DNA of 23,952 nucleotides from Candidatus Nealsoniibacteriota bacterium (GTDB lineage Bacteria > Patescibacteriota > Minisyncoccia > Minisyncoccales > PWPS01). The position numbers were made by a program, and so were the translations under genes. Positions 13,460 through 21,775 of this stretch are shown one piece after another (positions within the stretch are counted from its first letter, which is position 1; each line of letters begins with the position of its first letter). Location: contig PWGJ01000092.1 of the NCBI GenBank assembly GCA_003554445.1, positions 1 through 23,952 of the forward strand, read 5' to 3'. Below the pieces are notes generated by a model. The model saw only the letters and a list, made by a program, of their open reading frames with translations. It did no database searches and was not told the DNA's origin.

Positions 13460-14257
13460 TCAACTACTTCTTTTAACTAAATTATCCAAAAGACTGACTA
13501 CCGTAAGTGGGCCTACACCCCCGGGGACCGGTGTCAGTGTCGCTTTTTCGGCTACCTCTTCTCTTACGTCTCCCACTATCTTACCATTTTTTTTGCTGGT
13601 CCCGGCATCTATAACCAAGGCTCCTTTTTTAATCATCTCCGGGGTTATCAATCCGGGTCGTCCTACTCCCGTCACCACCAAATCGGCTCTCTTGATTAGC
13701 TCTTTCTTATTTTCAGTATTTTCATCTATCGAAAAAACGGTGGCTTTTTTTGAAAGCCCATATAAGAGAGTCGGTTTACCGACTAATCTTCCCGGACCGA
13801 CAACGGCCAATACCTTTCCTTTTAATTCAATCTTTTTATTTTTAATAATTTTATCTACAGCTCCGACAACGGGAGGTAAAATGTCAAGCTCATCCGTGTA
13901 AAGCTTACCCAACGAAGTTTCCGAAAGGCAGTCGACATCTTTTTCAAACGGGATCATATTTAAAACTTCTTGGGTTGGAAAATTATCGGGAATCGGTAAT
14001 TGAATTATAAGTCCGTCATCGGGAAAGCTTTTAATTTGTCGCTCCAACTCATCCAGCGGAATCGTTTCCGGAAACTTATAATGATTAAAAGAAAAATCTG
14101 CCTTTTGGGCGGCTTTTTTCTTTTCGTTTATAAATATATCGGAGACATCATCTTTTCCGATTTGAATAATTCCCAAAGATAGAGGTTTGTCCTTGGGGAT
14201 TTTTTTTAGTTCCTTTTCAGCTAATTGTTTGCAATTAAAAATCATCATTCTTTTCAT
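13460..14257 (-). CDS. folD: FolD-type methylenetetrahydrofolate dehydrogenase/cyclohydrolase, divergent
   Basis: Interconverts methylene-, methenyl- and formyl-tetrahydrofolate. The catalytic block is SDIFINEKKK: the lysines corresponding to the conserved YxxxKxK are K46 and K48, but the Tyr is Phe (F42). Conserved parts include DGLIIQLPIP (81-90), KDVD (106-109), the dinucleotide site GPGRLVGKP (154-162), GDV (229-231) and the closing TPVPGGVGPLTV. Departures are Cys110 where KDVDG has Gly, and PPVVG where PCTPxG is usual. At 265 residues it is about 20 shorter than typical. The cyclohydrolase lysine is kept, so at least that activity is likely. It overlaps the PH-domain gene by 23 bases and shares the operon with glyA, which supplies methylene-tetrahydrofolate. 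Confidence 0.9.
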   Translation of the reverse strand: MKRMMIFNCKQLAEKELKKIPKDKPLSLGIIQIGKDDVSDIFINEKKKAAQKADFSFNHYKFPETIPLDELERQIKSFPDDGLIIQLPIPDNFPTQEVLNMIPFEKDVDCLSETSLGKLYTDELDILPPVVGAVDKIIKNKKIELKGKVLAVVGPGRLVGKPTLLYGLSKKATVFSIDENTENKKELIKRADLVVTGVGRPGLITPEMIKKGALVIDAGTSKKNGKIVGDVREEVAEKATLTPVPGGVGPLTVVSLLDNLVKRSS

Positions 14258-14819
14258 TGAACTTGGTTTTCGATCTTTTTTTCATTTTCAGAAACTTTTT
14301 CTGAGCCTCCATTACCACACTTTTGGTTTCGTAAGGTTCCGGTATTTTTTTAAAGATAAATTCTCTGAAATTTCCGGCTGTTTGTATCTGTAAATCTCCA
14401 AAATTAAAATAGGTCGGCAAAACACCCCCTACGTCGACACTCACGTCTTGGATCCGATGATGATAAATACTCGATATATATCTGTTAAAAAGTCCTTTTA
14501 ATTCAGTATGTATGGTTCTTTGGTCCGTTACTATCCAACAATCCAAGTAGTAAACCGAAAAAAGTAAAAAGGCTATATTCCACAATAAAAAGAAGAGAAG
14601 AGAAATCAAAAAATAGATAAAATAGAGAGAATTGAATTGACCGAAATAATTGTAAAGATCACTCATCCAGTCCGGATCCTCAAAAGCAAAAGGTAAAAGA
14701 ACCATTGCAACCACCAAAACCAACCCAAACAAAGCGAGAGGTATCAATTCCAAGATTAAAATCAGAATATGCTTTCGCTTTATGGTTTGGATCTCTTCTT
14801 TTTTGTTCAGTTCAATCAT
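14235..14819 (-). CDS. Membrane protein with bacterial PH-like domain
   Basis: A 194-residue protein with two membrane helices (about 20-43 and 66-92) connected by an acidic, aromatic outer loop. A cytoplasmic bacterial pleckstrin-homology-like domain follows (about 95-170). The domain is recognised by the DCWIVTDQRTI strand, the short I-HHRIQDVSVD segment and the FGDLQIQTAG block, as in YdbS/bPH_2 proteins. A basic tail (KKFLKMKKRSKTK) ends the protein. The function of these proteins is not settled; envelope or secretion roles have been proposed for relatives. It lies between a small two-helix membrane protein (1-base gap) and folD (23-base overlap), in the middle of a metabolic operon. Confidence 0.8.
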   Translation of the reverse strand: MIELNKKEEIQTIKRKHILILILELIPLALFGLVLVVAMVLLPFAFEDPDWMSDLYNYFGQFNSLYFIYFLISLLFFLLWNIAFLLFSVYYLDCWIVTDQRTIHTELKGLFNRYISSIYHHRIQDVSVDVGGVLPTYFNFGDLQIQTAGNFREFIFKKIPEPYETKSVVMEAQKKFLKMKKRSKTKFNEKNDDF

Positions 14820-14820
14820 T

Positions 14821-15027
14821 TTAAATAAAGATGAGTGCTAAAAATAAAAACATGGCAATCAAAATCAAGACTCCTCCTTTTTTGTAGATATTGATCGCTT
14901 TTGAATTCATTTCGAATCCATTGTCCGGCAAGGATATTCTCTCAAAATGAGAAGTAAGCGTGAAAAACATCACGACAAAAAACAAAACTGATATTATGCT
15001 TATCGATAATAAAACGATGAAAAACAT
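14821..15027 (-). CDS. Small two-helix membrane protein, unknown
   Basis: A 68-residue protein with hydrophobic segments at about 2-24 and 51-68 and a polar connecting loop (SHFERISLPDNGFEMNSKAI). No family is recognised. It ends 1 base before the PH-domain gene and starts 11 bases after glyA ends, so it is in the operon and may form a complex with the PH-domain membrane protein. Its frame, tight spacing and clear membrane pattern support a real gene. There is no ribosome site. Confidence 0.65.
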   Translation of the reverse strand: MFFIVLLSISIISVLFFVVMFFTLTSHFERISLPDNGFEMNSKAINIYKKGGVLILIAMFLFLALIFI

Positions 15028-15038
15028 ATTTTATTTAT

Positions 15039-16292
15039 TTAAAAATCATAAGGTAGAGGAAATCGTCTTGCTATCTTTTCAATATCTTTTCTGGCTTTTT
15101 TCACTTCTTTGGCAGTAATCACTTCATCGATTACACGAGCAATCTCAATCATCTCCTTCGACTTCATTCCTCTCGTGGTTATCGCCGGCGTTCCCAGTCT
15201 GATTCCGGAAGGATCAGCCGGGGGAGCCGGATCGTTCGGTATCGCATTTTTGTTTATTGTTATACCCGCCTTCTCCAATAAGCTTTCTGCCTCTTTACCT
15301 CCCATTTTTTTATTTCTAAGATCAATTAAGGATAAATGATTGTCGCTTCCACCGGTAATTAATCTGAAGTCTCTCTTTTTTAATTCTTCAGCTAATTTTT
15401 TGTTATTTTTTACCACCTTTTTTCCGTAATCTTTGAAATCATCCTCCAGTGCTTCCTTAAAGCAGACTGCCTTTGCCGCAATCTGGTGCTCATGCGGCCC
15501 ACCCTGAAGTCCGGGAAAAACGGCTTTGTTTATCTTTTTTTGTAAATCGGAGTCTCTGCGTAATCCTTTGTCGGTCACCATCACCATTCCTCCCCTGGGC
15601 CCTCTTAGAGTTTTGTGAGTGGTAGTGGTAATTATGTCTGCATATTCAACCGGGCTATCATGAACTTCTGCAACTATGAGTCCGGCTATATGAGCTATAT
15701 CGGCAGCTAAAAACGCGTCTACACGATCAGCTATTTTGGAAAAGCCTTTCCAATCGAATTGCCGAGGATAAGCGGACCCTCCGACCCAAATAAGCTTTGG
15801 CTTTTCTTTTTGAGCTATTTTTTCAACTTCTTCCAAATCTATTCTTTCGGTTTCCTGATTTACTCCGTAAAATGCGGATTCATAATAGATTCCGGAAAAG
15901 CTGACTTTCCATCCGTGAGTGAGGTGACCACCATCTTTCAAATTCATTCCCAAAACCTTATCTCCCGGCTCCATACAGGCCAAATAGACCGCCATATTGG
16001 CCGGAGATCCGGAGTAAGGCTGAACATTGGCAAATGGAACGCTGAAGAGCTTTTGAGCTCTTTTTTGAGCTAAGAGTTCAACTTCATCGATATATTCATT
16101 ACCGCCGTAATATCTCTTTTTGGGATATCCTTCCGCATACTTGTCGGTTAAAATCGTGCTCATCGCTTCCAAAACAGCCGGGGAGGTATGATTTTCGGAA
16201 GGAATCATCTCCAAAGTTTCTTCCCTCCTCTTTCTCTCTTTCTTAATTGATTTAAAAAGCTCTTTATCCTTTTTTAAATTATTTCTCTTCAT
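15039..16292 (-). CDS. glyA: Serine hydroxymethyltransferase
   Basis: PLP enzyme that converts serine and tetrahydrofolate to glycine and methylene-tetrahydrofolate. At 417 residues it is full length. Visible signatures are the IPSEN block near the start, the KRYYGG segment, the active-site lysine K227 in TTTTHKTLRGPRGG, GLQGGPHEH, and RLGTPAITTRGM near the end. The residue after IPSEN is His, where Tyr or Phe is common. It feeds one-carbon units to FolD, which lies three genes further along the same operon. It overlaps the preceding sugar-kinase gene by 14 bases. Confidence 0.97.
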   Translation of the reverse strand: MKRNNLKKDKELFKSIKKERKRREETLEMIPSENHTSPAVLEAMSTILTDKYAEGYPKKRYYGGNEYIDEVELLAQKRAQKLFSVPFANVQPYSGSPANMAVYLACMEPGDKVLGMNLKDGGHLTHGWKVSFSGIYYESAFYGVNQETERIDLEEVEKIAQKEKPKLIWVGGSAYPRQFDWKGFSKIADRVDAFLAADIAHIAGLIVAEVHDSPVEYADIITTTTHKTLRGPRGGMVMVTDKGLRRDSDLQKKINKAVFPGLQGGPHEHQIAAKAVCFKEALEDDFKDYGKKVVKNNKKLAEELKKRDFRLITGGSDNHLSLIDLRNKKMGGKEAESLLEKAGITINKNAIPNDPAPPADPSGIRLGTPAITTRGMKSKEMIEIARVIDEVITAKEVKKARKDIEKIARRFPLPYDF

Positions 16293-17175
16293 AATTGGAA
16301 ATTGCTAATTTTACAGCTCCGAAAACCGGGTCATTTTCGGGTCTTATAATATTTATTTTATCTTTATCTTTTATCTTTTTACTTAATTCACCCTCCAAAA
16401 AGCCGGATTTGAACATACCACCCACTAAAATCAAAGGGAATTGATAAAGGTTGAGTTTTTTTGCCACTAATTCCACTCCTTCAAATATCTCATTCGCTGC
16501 CTCTTCCAAAATTCGAGTAGCAATCTTATCTCCTCCTCTTTGTGCATAATCAACCATTATGGAAAGTTCGGGGAGCGACTCTATAGGATTTTTATAAATT
16601 CTTTTATTCAGCTCGTTGCCATCTTCCAGATCCCACTCCTTAAAAACTATTTCCGTAATTAGAGTTTTTTCGCCTCTTCCATCCAATTGTTTGGTTATTT
16701 TTCGATAAGCCTTCAGTCCGACCCAAAAAGCCGACCCTTCATCGGCAAGATAGCCCCATCCGCTTACTTTTTCTGATTTTTCCCCATTAAAGCCTCTAAC
16801 GACTCCTCCCGTTCCGGCAATAACGACAATCCCTTTGTCGCTTTCGGTTCCCGATTTGAATGCTACCAATTGATCACTTCCGATCTTAACATCTCCGGAA
16901 ATTTCTTTGTCCAAGTAATCTTCTATATACTCTTTTCTATTCGAATATTCCTCTTGAAGTGCCGGAAAGCCGACAAAGGTGGAAACTATTTCTCCGTCAA
17001 CTTCCGATAGTTTATCGATTCCTTTAAGAATATTTTTACACGATTTTTCAATTCCGGTATTTCGAAGACTGGCGGGACCCGCTTTAACTTTTTTTATTAT
17101 CGTCCCTTTTAAATCAGCTAAAACGATATCCGTTTTTGTTCCTCCTCCGTCGATTCCCATTACCAATTTATTCAT
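16279..17175 (-). CDS. BadF/BadG-type ATPase, probable N-acetylglucosamine kinase
   Basis: ASKHA-fold sugar kinase of the BadF/BadG/BcrA/BcrD family (298 residues). The phosphate-binding loop GIDGGGTKT is at 7-15, and the second phosphate loop is IAGTGG (119-124). The block GWGYLADEGSAFWVG (139-153) is the signature of N-acetylglucosamine kinase-like members, where the usual form is GWGxxLGDEGSG. An LVGGMFKSG adenosine-type motif lies near the end. It sits between the GlmU-like gene (8-base overlap) and glyA (14-base overlap). With amino-sugar genes around it, phosphorylation of GlcNAc recovered from cell-wall turnover is the best guess; glucosamine or another hexosamine is possible. Confidence 0.85.
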   Translation of the reverse strand: MNKLVMGIDGGGTKTDIVLADLKGTIIKKVKAGPASLRNTGIEKSCKNILKGIDKLSEVDGEIVSTFVGFPALQEEYSNRKEYIEDYLDKEISGDVKIGSDQLVAFKSGTESDKGIVVIAGTGGVVRGFNGEKSEKVSGWGYLADEGSAFWVGLKAYRKITKQLDGRGEKTLITEIVFKEWDLEDGNELNKRIYKNPIESLPELSIMVDYAQRGGDKIATRILEEAANEIFEGVELVAKKLNLYQFPLILVGGMFKSGFLEGELSKKIKDKDKINIIRPENDPVFGAVKLAISNYEEK

Positions 17176-18373
17176 CTTTATAGACGGTTTCTTTTTTTAT
17201 ATTTTTTTTGACAACCGCATTCGGATATATAATCGCACCGGCTCCTACCATCGTTCCCGGCATTAACGATACATTGATGCCGGTTTTGACATCGTCTCCC
17301 AGAATTGTTCCCAATTTTTTTCTCCTCGTTTCTATTATTTTTTCCTTCACTTCGGTTTTCACTATCGATCCATCAAATTTAAAATTAGCGGCAATGGTAC
17401 CCGCTCCCAAATTACAACCTTCACCCAAAACGGAATCACCCAAGTATGAAAGGTGAGGCACTTGAGTATTTCTTCCCAAAATAGAATTTTTTACTTCAAC
17501 TGATTGCCCTATTTTACAACCCTCATCAATGCTGGTCCATGGTCTTATGTACGCGTTCGGACCGACCTTGGAGTCTTTACCTATGTAAGCCGGCCCCTCT
17601 ATGGTGGTGCCCGATTTTATTTTAGCTCCTTTTTCAATAATAACCTTTCCTTTGATACATACATTTTTTTCGATTTTACCCTCATTTTTATCTTCCAAAT
17701 CATCAAATATATGATTTGTCGATTCAAGAAGATTCCAGGGATAACTAACCGGGTCCCAACTTTCAGCAATGTGAAAATTAACGGAGCCTTTTTTAATATA
17801 ATTTTTTACATAATCGGTTATCTCATACTCGCCCCTTTCGGATTTTTCTATATCCGCGTCAAAAAAGCTTTTGTTTACATAGTAAGCTCCTATATTAACC
17901 AGATTACTGACATTCTCAGCGGGTTTTTCAACTAAATCCTTGACTTCCCCCTCCTCACAAACTATTTGCCCGAAACCGGAAGGATTATCAACTTCTTTTA
18001 CCATTATCGTCGGATTTTCCTCCAAGCATTTTTTCAGATCCGCTCTTTTGTAAAGATCATCACCATTTAAAATTAAAAAATCATCTTCCAAAAACGGAAG
18101 GGCCGTTTTAGCGGCATCTCCGGTTCCGACCGGCTCCTCTTGTTTTGCGTATTTAATCCTTATTCCTCTATAATTATCTCCTATCTCTTTTTTAATTATC
18201 TCACTTTTGTAACCGACAACGAGCACGGCCTCCTCTACCAAGCCCTCCAATTGACTCAAATTATGCTCTATCAATGTTTTTCCCGCCACTCTTAAGGCGG
18301 GTTTCGGTTTTGTGTGAGTAAGTGGCCTCATCCTGGTTCCCCATCCGGCGGCTAATATAACTACTTTGGTCAT
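17168..18373 (-). CDS. GlmU-like bifunctional sugar-1-phosphate nucleotidylyl- and acetyltransferase
   Basis: Two-domain enzyme, 401 residues, expected to make UDP-GlcNAc from glucosamine-1-phosphate. The N-terminal nucleotidyltransferase (to about 230) has LAAGWGTRMRPLT (7-19), KPKPAL, the EEPVGTGDA block and NGDD. The C-terminal part is a left-handed beta-helix of hexapeptide repeats. It carries the GlmU acetyltransferase features HLSYLGD (H307, Y310) and NLGAGTIAANFKFD. The nucleotidyltransferase motifs are of the dTDP-glucose/archaeal type (as in the archaeal ST0452 enzyme) rather than E. coli GlmU. No glmM is in the window. It overlaps yvcK by 4 bases and the sugar-kinase gene by 8, within the glmS operon. 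Confidence 0.9.
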   Translation of the reverse strand: MTKVVILAAGWGTRMRPLTHTKPKPALRVAGKTLIEHNLSQLEGLVEEAVLVVGYKSEIIKKEIGDNYRGIRIKYAKQEEPVGTGDAAKTALPFLEDDFLILNGDDLYKRADLKKCLEENPTIMVKEVDNPSGFGQIVCEEGEVKDLVEKPAENVSNLVNIGAYYVNKSFFDADIEKSERGEYEITDYVKNYIKKGSVNFHIAESWDPVSYPWNLLESTNHIFDDLEDKNEGKIEKNVCIKGKVIIEKGAKIKSGTTIEGPAYIGKDSKVGPNAYIRPWTSIDEGCKIGQSVEVKNSILGRNTQVPHLSYLGDSVLGEGCNLGAGTIAANFKFDGSIVKTEVKEKIIETRRKKLGTILGDDVKTGINVSLMPGTMVGAGAIIYPNAVVKKNIKKETVYKDE

Positions 18374-19317
18374 AAATCTAAAATTATATTGGTTAATTTC
18401 TCGCTGTCATGGATTATTTTTCCTTCATCTACCAAAACATCGGCTCCTATGAATTTATCTTTATTCAAATCTTCATCCGGCTTTACTACTTCCAAAAGCT
18501 CTTCATGATCTTTTTTATATTCGCTTACCCTCTCTTCATTGGGGAAATTCGTATTATAAATAACCCTATCAAAGCTTCCTCCTAAAAATTCCTCCGCTTT
18601 TTGGGTAAAGTCGGACACCTTGAAGCCGTTGGTTTCTCCGTATTTGGTCATTAAATTACAAACATAGACGGTCAGTCCGTCCGTATTTCTTATTGCATCA
18701 GCCATTCCTTCGACTAAAAGTATCTGAGCGAGAGAAGAAAAGAGATCTCCCGGACCGAGTACGATTTTGTCAGCCTCATAAATAGCATTTATCGCTTTGG
18801 GATATCCTCTTGCCGTCGGTCTCAAAAAAACATCCTTTATTTTCAGAGAACCGTCATGCTTGGGAATATCTATATTTGTCTCTCCTTCAATAATTCTTCC
18901 GTCTTCCAAAACGGCACAAAGATGAGAGCTGTCGAGCGTTACCGGCAAAACTTGATGGGAAACATTTAAAAAATCGTTAATTGTTTCAAAAGTTTTTTCA
19001 CCGTCATTCGTCGATAAATTTAAAGCGGTTATAAAAAGATTGGCAAAATTATGCCCCTGAAGCTCACCGGCATCAAATCGGTAATCAAAAAGCTCTTCAA
19101 TTATCGGTGAAGTGTTTGCTAGAGCGATAAAAGCACGTCTTATATCTCCGGGGGATACTATTCCGTAATCTCTTCTTAAACGTCCGGAGGAGCCACCGGA
19201 GTCGAGCATTGCACAAATTGCGGAAATTTCTACATCCCTCTGTTTTAACCCCTCCAAAACGGCTCTGGGCATTGCATTTCCTCCCCCCAGGCAAGCTATC
19301 TTTTCAGTTTCACTCAT
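18370..19317 (-). CDS. yvcK: YvcK/GlmR-family UDP-sugar-sensing regulator
   Basis: CofD-like fold protein of the YvcK/GlmR group, 315 residues. Signatures are the glycine loop LGGGNAM (10-16), the DSGGSSGRLRRDYG block followed by SPGDIRRAFIAL (39-65), GHNFANLFITAL and GPGDLFSSL. In Bacillus and relatives, YvcK/GlmR binds UDP-GlcNAc and activates GlmS when the product is low, so it adjusts carbon flow into cell wall. Here the gene is in the same operon as glmS and the GlmU-like gene, which supports the same role in this organism; that link is inferred. It overlaps por(beta) and glmU-like by 4 bases on each side (ATGA type), so translation is coupled. The first motif is GGGNAM rather than the usual GGGTG. 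Confidence 0.92.
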   Translation of the reverse strand: MSETEKIACLGGGNAMPRAVLEGLKQRDVEISAICAMLDSGGSSGRLRRDYGIVSPGDIRRAFIALANTSPIIEELFDYRFDAGELQGHNFANLFITALNLSTNDGEKTFETINDFLNVSHQVLPVTLDSSHLCAVLEDGRIIEGETNIDIPKHDGSLKIKDVFLRPTARGYPKAINAIYEADKIVLGPGDLFSSLAQILLVEGMADAIRNTDGLTVYVCNLMTKYGETNGFKVSDFTQKAEEFLGGSFDRVIYNTNFPNEERVSEYKKDHEELLEVVKPDEDLNKDKFIGADVLVDEGKIIHDSEKLTNIILDL

Positions 19318-20117
19318 ACCTTTGATTCAAATATTTTTTTAACGGGTACCTTGTCTCCACCGGTCTTCATCTCCTCTTCAAAAACCGGTTTATCTTCTCT
19401 TTTAAAAATTCCCAAGGGGATCTTGTCTCCGTTATTGTAATCCCATTCTTTTATCTTTTTTTCCGCTTTTTGAGGAATTTTTTTCATTTTATAACTCTTT
19501 TCCCTGTATTCGGGATTGGTATCGTACCAGGTAGTACACGGCTGAAGCACTTCGACGAATGAAAAACCTTTATGTTCAACCGCTTTTTCCAGCATTTCTT
19601 GTAGATGTTTCATTTCCCCGGTAAAGCTTCTGGCTATAAAAGTGGCTCCTGCGGAATTAACCAAATCCAATACATTTATCGGCTCTTCAATGTTTCCCGA
19701 AGGACTTGAATTACTAACAAATCCCTTGGGACTTGAAGCGGTAAACTGCTTAACCGTAAGTGCAAAATTTCTGTTTTGGTGTAAAACAACGGTTATATCG
19801 GAATTTCTTTTTGCAGCATGAATCAAATGGGAAACCCCTTCATTGAGAGAGTCACCATCTCCGCTAAAAGCTAAAACTTTGAGCTCCGGATTGGCTAATT
19901 TTATTCCCGCTGCCACTGGTACCGGGCGTCCGTGAAGGCCGTAAAAGCTATTCACATTAACATAATCTATTATCTTTGCATGACATCCTATTCCTGCAGT
20001 TATGGCAATATTTTCTTTACCTAATTTTTTAGCTAACTTCTTGGTTGCCATTTCGATTGCGAAATTTCCACAACCGGGGCACCAAGTATTGGGAGTATCT
20101 ACGTTTAGATCAGACAT
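19314..20117 (-). CDS. 2-oxoacid:ferredoxin oxidoreductase, beta (TPP-binding) subunit
   Basis: Catalytic thiamine-diphosphate subunit of the pyruvate/2-oxoglutarate:ferredoxin oxidoreductase family, 267 residues. The four cluster ligands are present: C13 and C16 (TWCPGCG), C45 (GIGCHA) and C194 (QPCTTW). The TPP/Mg motif is GDGDSLNEG (86-94) with N115 following. The block after it reads ALTVKQFTASSP where GMTGGQxSPTTP is common, so substrate preference is not certain. It lies 29 bases after the gamma-alpha gene and overlaps yvcK by 4 bases. It passes electrons to a ferredoxin encoded elsewhere, as no ferredoxin or delta subunit is in the window. Confidence 0.93.
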   Translation of the reverse strand: MSDLNVDTPNTWCPGCGNFAIEMATKKLAKKLGKENIAITAGIGCHAKIIDYVNVNSFYGLHGRPVPVAAGIKLANPELKVLAFSGDGDSLNEGVSHLIHAAKRNSDITVVLHQNRNFALTVKQFTASSPKGFVSNSSPSGNIEEPINVLDLVNSAGATFIARSFTGEMKHLQEMLEKAVEHKGFSFVEVLQPCTTWYDTNPEYREKSYKMKKIPQKAEKKIKEWDYNNGDKIPLGIFKREDKPVFEEEMKTGGDKVPVKKIFESKV

Positions 20118-20146
20118 ATTATTGTAATTTATTATTAACGGATAAA

Positions 20147-21757
20147 TTAATTTAATTGATCAATTATCTCTTCTTCATAAAACGGCCTTCCGTCGTATTT
20201 AAGTATTTTCTGATCAACGTCAACGTATTTACTGACTATTTCCGCTGCCTGACCGAGTCGATTCCCTTCCGCTACCACCACTTCCGTTGCGCCTTCGATG
20301 GCGTCCTTGAAAGAATTTTCGGGAAACGGAGCAAAACTCATAATTTGGACAACTTTGTATCCCATCTTTTTCCCTGCTTCTTTAGCGGCCATTTTACTCG
20401 ATCCCCAGGTAACCAAAACCTTTTCTCCCTCTCCGAATACTTTAACCATCTCCAATCTGTTTATCTCTTCTTCCATGATCGGTTTCTTTTTCATTCTTTT
20501 ATCTTGCATCTTTTTTATAGTTGCGGGATCCTCGGTAGTCGTTCCATATTCATCATGCTCATAGCTGGTATTTCTTACGGTAGCGTTGCTACCGGGATAA
20601 CAGAGTGGAGATATGCCGAAGTAATTATCAACATACCTGTTATAGTCATCAGTACAAGCACCTTTGCTTTCTTCCCAATATTCCGCCTTCTCAAGGGTGG
20701 AGCGGTCAAAAGAGAAGGTGCTTTCCGAAATATCCTTATCGATTAAAACTATTGCCGGTACTTGATACTTCCACGCTAAATTCATCGCCAAATTAGTCAA
20801 ATAAAATGCTTCTTCCGCATCCCCGGGTGTGAGAACAAATCTTAAAAAGTCTCCATGTCCTACGCTTAAAGCGAAGTTCAAATCCGATTGCGCGTTGTAA
20901 GTGGGTACTCCCGAGGCGGGACCCGCTCTCTGACTTTCAATAATAACTATCGGAGTTTCCGAAACGGCCGCCAAAGAGACTCCTTCAGCCATAAGGGCCA
21001 AACCTCCTCCCGATGTTCCCACCATACTTCTCTTGCCGGCAAAAGAAGCTCCTAAGGCTGCATTTATCACCGCTATTTCGTTTTCAGGTTGCATTACTTG
21101 AATATCATAATCCTGTTTCAGGTCGGCTAAGAAATGTAAAATGCTGGTCGAGGGAGTCATCGGATAAGCAAAATAGTTTTCCAGTCCGGCTTCGATAGCT
21201 CCCAAGCTTAGAGCTTGATTTCCGGTGACTAACGGTGAAGGTTCACCACATTTTTCCAAATCACACCTCTTTTCAACTTCTTCATAGGCTTTTTCAGCAA
21301 CAGTTAAATTCTTTTTCGCTTTCGGCATATCACTCAATACCTCTTTCAATACTTTCTTTTCTATTCCCGTGAGTTTACAAAAAGCACCCAGAAGGGCGGT
21401 GTTTTGCATAATCTCTTCACCATTTTTTTTCGCTATTGTTTCAATCGGAACTCCGACACCTTCGCAATCAACCTTATCCGAATTATATAAGAGCTCTCCA
21501 TCCAATTTATGAATGTGTTTTTCAACCGTTTCCTCGTTTAGTGCCAGCAGAAAATCAATATTTTTCTTGATCGATCTTTTTTCTTCTCTTGAAGCTCTAA
21601 TCAATGAAAAATTATGCCCTCCTCTTATCAAGGAAGGGTAATCTTCATAAATGAATATTTTATATCCGTACTTATTTAAAACTTTTGCTATTAGCTGACC
21701 GGCCGCTTTGGATCCTTGACCGGCAGCCCCTCCTATTAATATTTGAAAATCCTCCAT
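20147..21757 (-). CDS. 2-oxoacid:ferredoxin oxidoreductase, fused gamma-alpha subunit
   Basis: Partner of the beta subunit. It is a fusion of the gamma domain (about 1-170, GGAAGQGSKAAG at 9-20 and SLIRGGHN) and the alpha domain (about 175-500). The alpha domain has GNQALSLGAIEAG, YPMTPSTSILHFL (198-210), QPENEIAVINAALGASFAGKR and a transketolase-C-like end. At 536 residues it is the normal length for KorA-type fusions. The pair could oxidise pyruvate, 2-oxoglutarate or a branched-chain oxoacid with CoA, or work in reverse; sequence alone does not decide. It starts 18 bases after glmS, so it belongs to the glmS operon. No Shine-Dalgarno is seen, only an A-rich leader. Confidence 0.93.
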   Translation of the reverse strand: MEDFQILIGGAAGQGSKAAGQLIAKVLNKYGYKIFIYEDYPSLIRGGHNFSLIRASREEKRSIKKNIDFLLALNEETVEKHIHKLDGELLYNSDKVDCEGVGVPIETIAKKNGEEIMQNTALLGAFCKLTGIEKKVLKEVLSDMPKAKKNLTVAEKAYEEVEKRCDLEKCGEPSPLVTGNQALSLGAIEAGLENYFAYPMTPSTSILHFLADLKQDYDIQVMQPENEIAVINAALGASFAGKRSMVGTSGGGLALMAEGVSLAAVSETPIVIIESQRAGPASGVPTYNAQSDLNFALSVGHGDFLRFVLTPGDAEEAFYLTNLAMNLAWKYQVPAIVLIDKDISESTFSFDRSTLEKAEYWEESKGACTDDYNRYVDNYFGISPLCYPGSNATVRNTSYEHDEYGTTTEDPATIKKMQDKRMKKKPIMEEEINRLEMVKVFGEGEKVLVTWGSSKMAAKEAGKKMGYKVVQIMSFAPFPENSFKDAIEGATEVVVAEGNRLGQAAEIVSKYVDVDQKILKYDGRPFYEEEIIDQLN

Positions 21758-21775
21758 ATTTTTTCTTGTTATTTT

